A stretch of 64,000 nt of DNA from positions 699,097-763,096 of the forward strand of contig JAQGEQ010000332.1 in the NCBI GenBank assembly GCA_034620365.1, in the 5' to 3' direction. The notes below the pieces were generated by a model. It saw nothing but the letters and a program-made list of their open reading frames with translations. It did not search any database and was not told where the DNA came from. This stretch comes from Pegea sp. RAD2-039 (Eukaryota; Chordata; Thaliacea; Salpida; Salpidae). Position numbers and translations under genes: made by a program. Below are positions 60,345 to 64,000 of the stretch, one piece after another (position 1 is the first letter of the stretch; each line of letters begins with the position of its first letter).

Positions 60345-60509
60345 GTAATGAGGGATTGTACGAGAAGGAAGACCTTACTGAGGAATATAGTTTACATCAG
60401 ATGTAAAACTATTATGGCTGTTATTTACATTCAACTAATTGAGGCTTTTATTGTTATAAGTAATATTTTCAATCGGAGTCAGTTTATTCATATGTTTGAC
60501 CCAGTATAA
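60315..60509 (+). other. 64-codon frame in the D' segment
   Basis: Begins MLSIFNTVQKVMRD, rich in basic residues, ends 'FIHMFDPV'. It is mirrored at 30603-30797 with two residue changes. Not found in other subfamilies, so no evidence of selection. Overlaps the candidate second exon in another frame. Confidence 0.15.
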
Positions 60510-61531
60510 CATGTGATTAAGTTTATAATGATAGTATGATAAGAGCACATGACGATGACCATTTTGAAATTTTCTAATCTTTAGAACAAGTTTAAAATCT
60601 ATCTTATATAAAAAAACAGTTGAATCTTGATTAAAACACTTTCTAATCCTTTTCCAGATAAATTAAAAGGATTTGGTCTAGACAGAAAAATAGCATTGTA
60701 TTACTATCAATGTTTTAGTTGAGTATAGAAAGGTTGAGTTATATACTTTAAGAAGTGTAATAGATTAATATTTTCATCAAATGATTCGATTTAAAATGGT
60801 CAAAAGATAGAGACAAATTATTCAAATGTATAAGCTTCTATCTTTAATCTTACCAAAGAAAATAATAGCTTCAAATATCACACCAACTGTTCACATAATT
60901 TCAACGGATTATTTTCTTACTGTTTTTAATGAAATTACGAATTTACAAACAATCAATGGTAACTTATTTCAGTTACACTATTTATTAAGTTTTTGCAAAG
61001 GTCTTAGAATGAACATTCTTAGACAATCTATCAATCCTAAATGATTTCTTTTTGCAACTTTTGTTTGATTTGCAACATTAAAAGTTTGATACTGAGATTG
61101 AATCTGGTTTGTGCTTGATATCTAAGTAAAAGCTGCCAGTTAATCAAAAATTAATACATTCAAAGTCACAGCCTATGGTTGATTCGAACCAATTGGAATA
61201 ATTAGCAAAGGTCTTAAAATAAACATTGTTAGCTAATTTATCAATCTTAAATAATTTGGTTTTGTAACATTAGTTTGATTTAAAATATTAAAAGTTTGAT
61301 GCTGAGATAAATTATGGTTTGATCTAGGTTTCTGAGTAAAAGCTGCCATTTAATCAAGAATTGTTAGATACATAGTCACAGCTTATAGTTGAATTAATCC
61401 AAGTGGTTAAATTAAAGCTTCCAGTAGAAATGTTAAAATTTATTAAAGATTGACAATCAAAAACTTAGTTAGGGCGGTACATTTTAATTCAATTTATCAT
61501 GTTAGAGCAAAGTTAGAATGTCATTAATGGA

Positions 61532-61539
61532 TGACGTAA
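61532..61539. promoter_or_regulatory. CRE-like TGACGTAA, module B
   Basis: Mirror of 29573-29580. Confidence 0.4.
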
Positions 61540-61671
61540 TCATATAGAGCACCATTTTAAGCTAGAAAATGTTTTTAAATTAAGAATAATTGTTGAATTG
61601 TTCTTCTACTTTCTTTTACAGTGTATTTTCGAAAATATGCAAACATCGATTTATTTTATCTCTCAAAACAG

Positions 61672-61850
61672 TCTGTTTCTGTTTTCCAGAGATTCTTAGT
61701 TAAGCATCGATGCAATTTGCATCTTCAAAATTTGTACAAATAATGATATTATTGCTTATATTGTATTTTGGCAGCGAAGATATCGTATATATAGAACAAA
61801 CCAAGTCTAATATTTGTGAGCTTTAAAAAGTTATTTTTAGCCATTTATTG
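61672..61850 (+). promoter_or_regulatory. TATA module, subtype beta
   Basis: 'gatatcgtatatatagaacaaaccaagtc' near 61780; reads 'atcgatgcaatttgcatct'. Confidence 0.4.
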
Positions 61851-62639
61851 AGTTCAACTGTATAAGTTGCTACTATATGCTTTAACAAAGATAAATCGAC
61901 ATTTTCTTTGTCTAATTCGTAAAATCTGAAACAGTGTGAAGCTTAGTGATGTATATCCCCAAATTGTTTTTATGATTAATTATTTAAAGTTGCTTTTTGC
62001 TGAAATTTGTTTATTTATGTTATAAAAAAATTACTTATATTAGTCAAAAACCATTTTTTGGTTTCAATAAGTTTGTTCAAAGTTAATAATCAGTTAATGA
62101 AAATTCAACATTAGAGATTGGATTATTGAAACAAATTTCAAAAGATAGAACATTTCACTAAATTTAGAAAGTTGTTTACTTTAATATAACATTTAAATAT
62201 AATATGCTGATGATATCATAAACGTTTAAAAAGCTGCCTACATACGCTTTTACCATTGAGCAAGTTCGAAAACAACCTTTAAAAGAAGAATTTCATTTAA
62301 CAGATTTTAAATCAAGGATCTTTATACTTAGTTAATTTTATTTAATTTCACGCTGTTTTACAAAGTTAGGTTTAGTTTAAATTTAACTAAAAGAAACTAA
62401 AGATTAATTTGTAATATATGAAATTACTCATATGAGGCTCTGGTGTCTGCATCTTGGTATTGTGTGCATTTATAATTCTATTAACTAGCAAATATGGCGT
62501 ACCTATGAGCGACGTAGCATCATTTACAAGTATTACATGCAACTTCAGCTAGTATTATACTAATAATTTGATAATTTGCTTGCATTTTTGTTTGAAACGT
62601 GACCCCACATTCATTTTATCTAAACAAGAAAGAGTTAAA

Positions 62640-62745
62640 AACAGTTGATTGTAGTAATTGTTATATCACCAATATCAGGGGGTCAAGTTAATCAAACGTT
62701 AATGCTCAACACAGTTATTCTGATAACATAAGAAAATTTCCTTAT
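62640..62745 (+). pseudogene. CxxC relic exon, right arm
   Basis: 'TVDCSNCYITNIRGSS', one stop, then 'SNVNAQHSYSDNIRKFP'. Same register as 10280-10540. Confidence 0.3.
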
Positions 62746-64000
62746 AAAAACATGACTTTTTATAACCTTCAACCTGTTTTTTTTATTAAGTTTGAAAGAT
62801 TTTGCAGTGAACAAGTATTTTCTGATAAACTTTAGTTTGAAAATATTTGCTTTGTTCGTTTAACAATGTTAAGATTACAAATTGTAGTAGTAAAAGTAAC
62901 TAATTTTAAATATCCAGTCAAATAATTAAGTTAGTATTAATAAATAATTGCTTTATCTATAATTAAAACACAAAATACAACTTTATTAAAATACAGCTTG
63001 ACAAAATTAAAAAAAACTTAGAATTTGGTTTAACTGAATCTCAATCCTTTAACTAAATAGTTTTGGATTACTATTTCTTTATTCTTACTAATATAAAAAA
63101 TAGAGGTTTTATTAACTGCCTATAGACGCTTTTACTATTGAGCGAGTTGGGAAAGAACCTTTTACAGAAGAATTTTATTTAACAAATTTTAAATCTACGA
63201 TCTTATTACTAAGTTAAGTTCGTTAGTTTATTTGAATACATTCGAATTTTGTGAAAAGTTTCAAAAACTTTAGCTGTAAGTATAATATACTTAAACCATT
63301 TTTTTTATATGTGACAGTTTGTTTTGTTCTTCACCGGTTTAACTGAAGCAAAATGTTATTTTTGTAGTGCTAATACAGTGATTATAACTAAATCAACATC
63401 AGAGATAGAAATAAAGAAAAAGATAAACAAAATATAAATATATATAAAATATAAAAATGTAAAGTTGCATAGTAACAAATAAGCAAAAATAAAAATGTTT
63501 TTTGCAGAAAGTTTTCAAAGTAAAGAATAATAGTAAAAAAAATCGTTGTAACATAAATTTTTCGTAAACCTAATTAAGAAAAAATGTTGATATTTTATTT
63601 CTAAAGGGTAACACTAAGAACTTTTACTTTAAGAGTAAACATCATATTTAGTTATCATTTTTACCAAAGTTATTTCCCAGCTTTTTATGTGACAAAATAA
63701 ATGTGTTAAATAATTAAATTTAATTACTTTTTATTTAAAGTTTCTGACAAAAAACTCTGCAGCATTAACTTTTTCAACTTTTCGTATTAAAAAACACTCA
63801 ATTTTTTGTCTAAGGCCTCATTAAACGTTTTAAAAATTGTTAAAATACTTTTTTAAAATCTTAAATTTGAAGCAGTATTAGTAAGAATTAAAATTAAAAA
63901 AAAAATTAGTAGAGTGTAGAAATAAACTATTTTTGAAATAATTTTGCTTTTCAAATAAAAGATTGTTTGAGACCAAGCGAATATAATATTATTTAATGCA

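Larger units (their letters stand above)
55818..64000 (-). repeat. Right arm of long inverted repeat 2
   Basis: Mirror of 27111-35285, reaching the window end without losing the match. It includes mirrors of the duplicated 200-bp unit (61000-61390), the CxxC relic (62640-62745), a truncated 71-codon segment (about 63345-63437) and the junction 'gttcttcaccggtttaactgaag' (about 63325-63350). Confidence 0.9.

Overview
The window reads as an AT-rich, gene-poor stretch of an invertebrate animal genome. The support is a decayed CR1/Jockey-type non-LTR reverse transcriptase (about 1735-2790), several copies of one tRNA-derived SINE with Pol III box sequences, splice-like and TATA/CRE-like motifs, and a lack of any long open frame (the longest is 95 codons). 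Nothing points to a bacterial, phage or organellar source. I cannot name the species. No intact protein-coding gene can be defended, so the annotation is mainly one of repeats, their internal modules and a few candidate exons or promoters. Layout: 1-8.4 kb is old mixed repeat sequence, with a diverged direct repeat (1-626 and 4688-5358), the first SINE, the reverse transcriptase pseudogene, a GC-richer patch at 4.04-4.42 kb and long AT-rich spacers. From about 8.4 kb to the end the DNA is built almost wholly from one composite repeat family. Its oldest, most diverged and simplest copy is 8400-12870, here called the forward (F) orientation. At 13195-16408 part of it is amplified as a head-to-tail array with a period of exactly 1,260 bp. 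From 16.4 kb onward, young copies alternate between F and reverse (R) orientation. At the largest scale there are two long inverted-repeat pairs: 17681-26565 pairs with 50985-59842, and 27111-35285 pairs with 55818-64000. The second pair is still matching at the window edge, so it probably continues outside. Between the left and right arms lie three head-to-tail units of about 7.4-8.3 kb (35286-43578, 43579-50985, 50986-58440). Each unit is an R block joined to an F block through a local fold-back. Recurring modules give the family a regulatory look. One is a TATA-containing module of about 180 bp, in two subtypes, one of which carries a CRE-like TGACGTAA. A second CRE-like module has TGACGTAA/TTACGTCA, and a third segment has a full TGACGTCA octamer. 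One block carries a TATA box followed by CAAGATGGCGG and GTAAGT, which resembles a TISU-type initiator ATG running straight into a 5' splice site. A segment of about 155 bp is far more conserved between the oldest and younger copies than its flanks. Short peptides with a CxxC motif stay in frame across diverged copies, suggesting that the ancestral element had coding exons that have since decayed. My working inference is a nested, palindromic array of a mobile or satellite-like composite element with its own promoters. It could be transcribed into self-complementary RNA. Assembly error is the main alternative to exclude.
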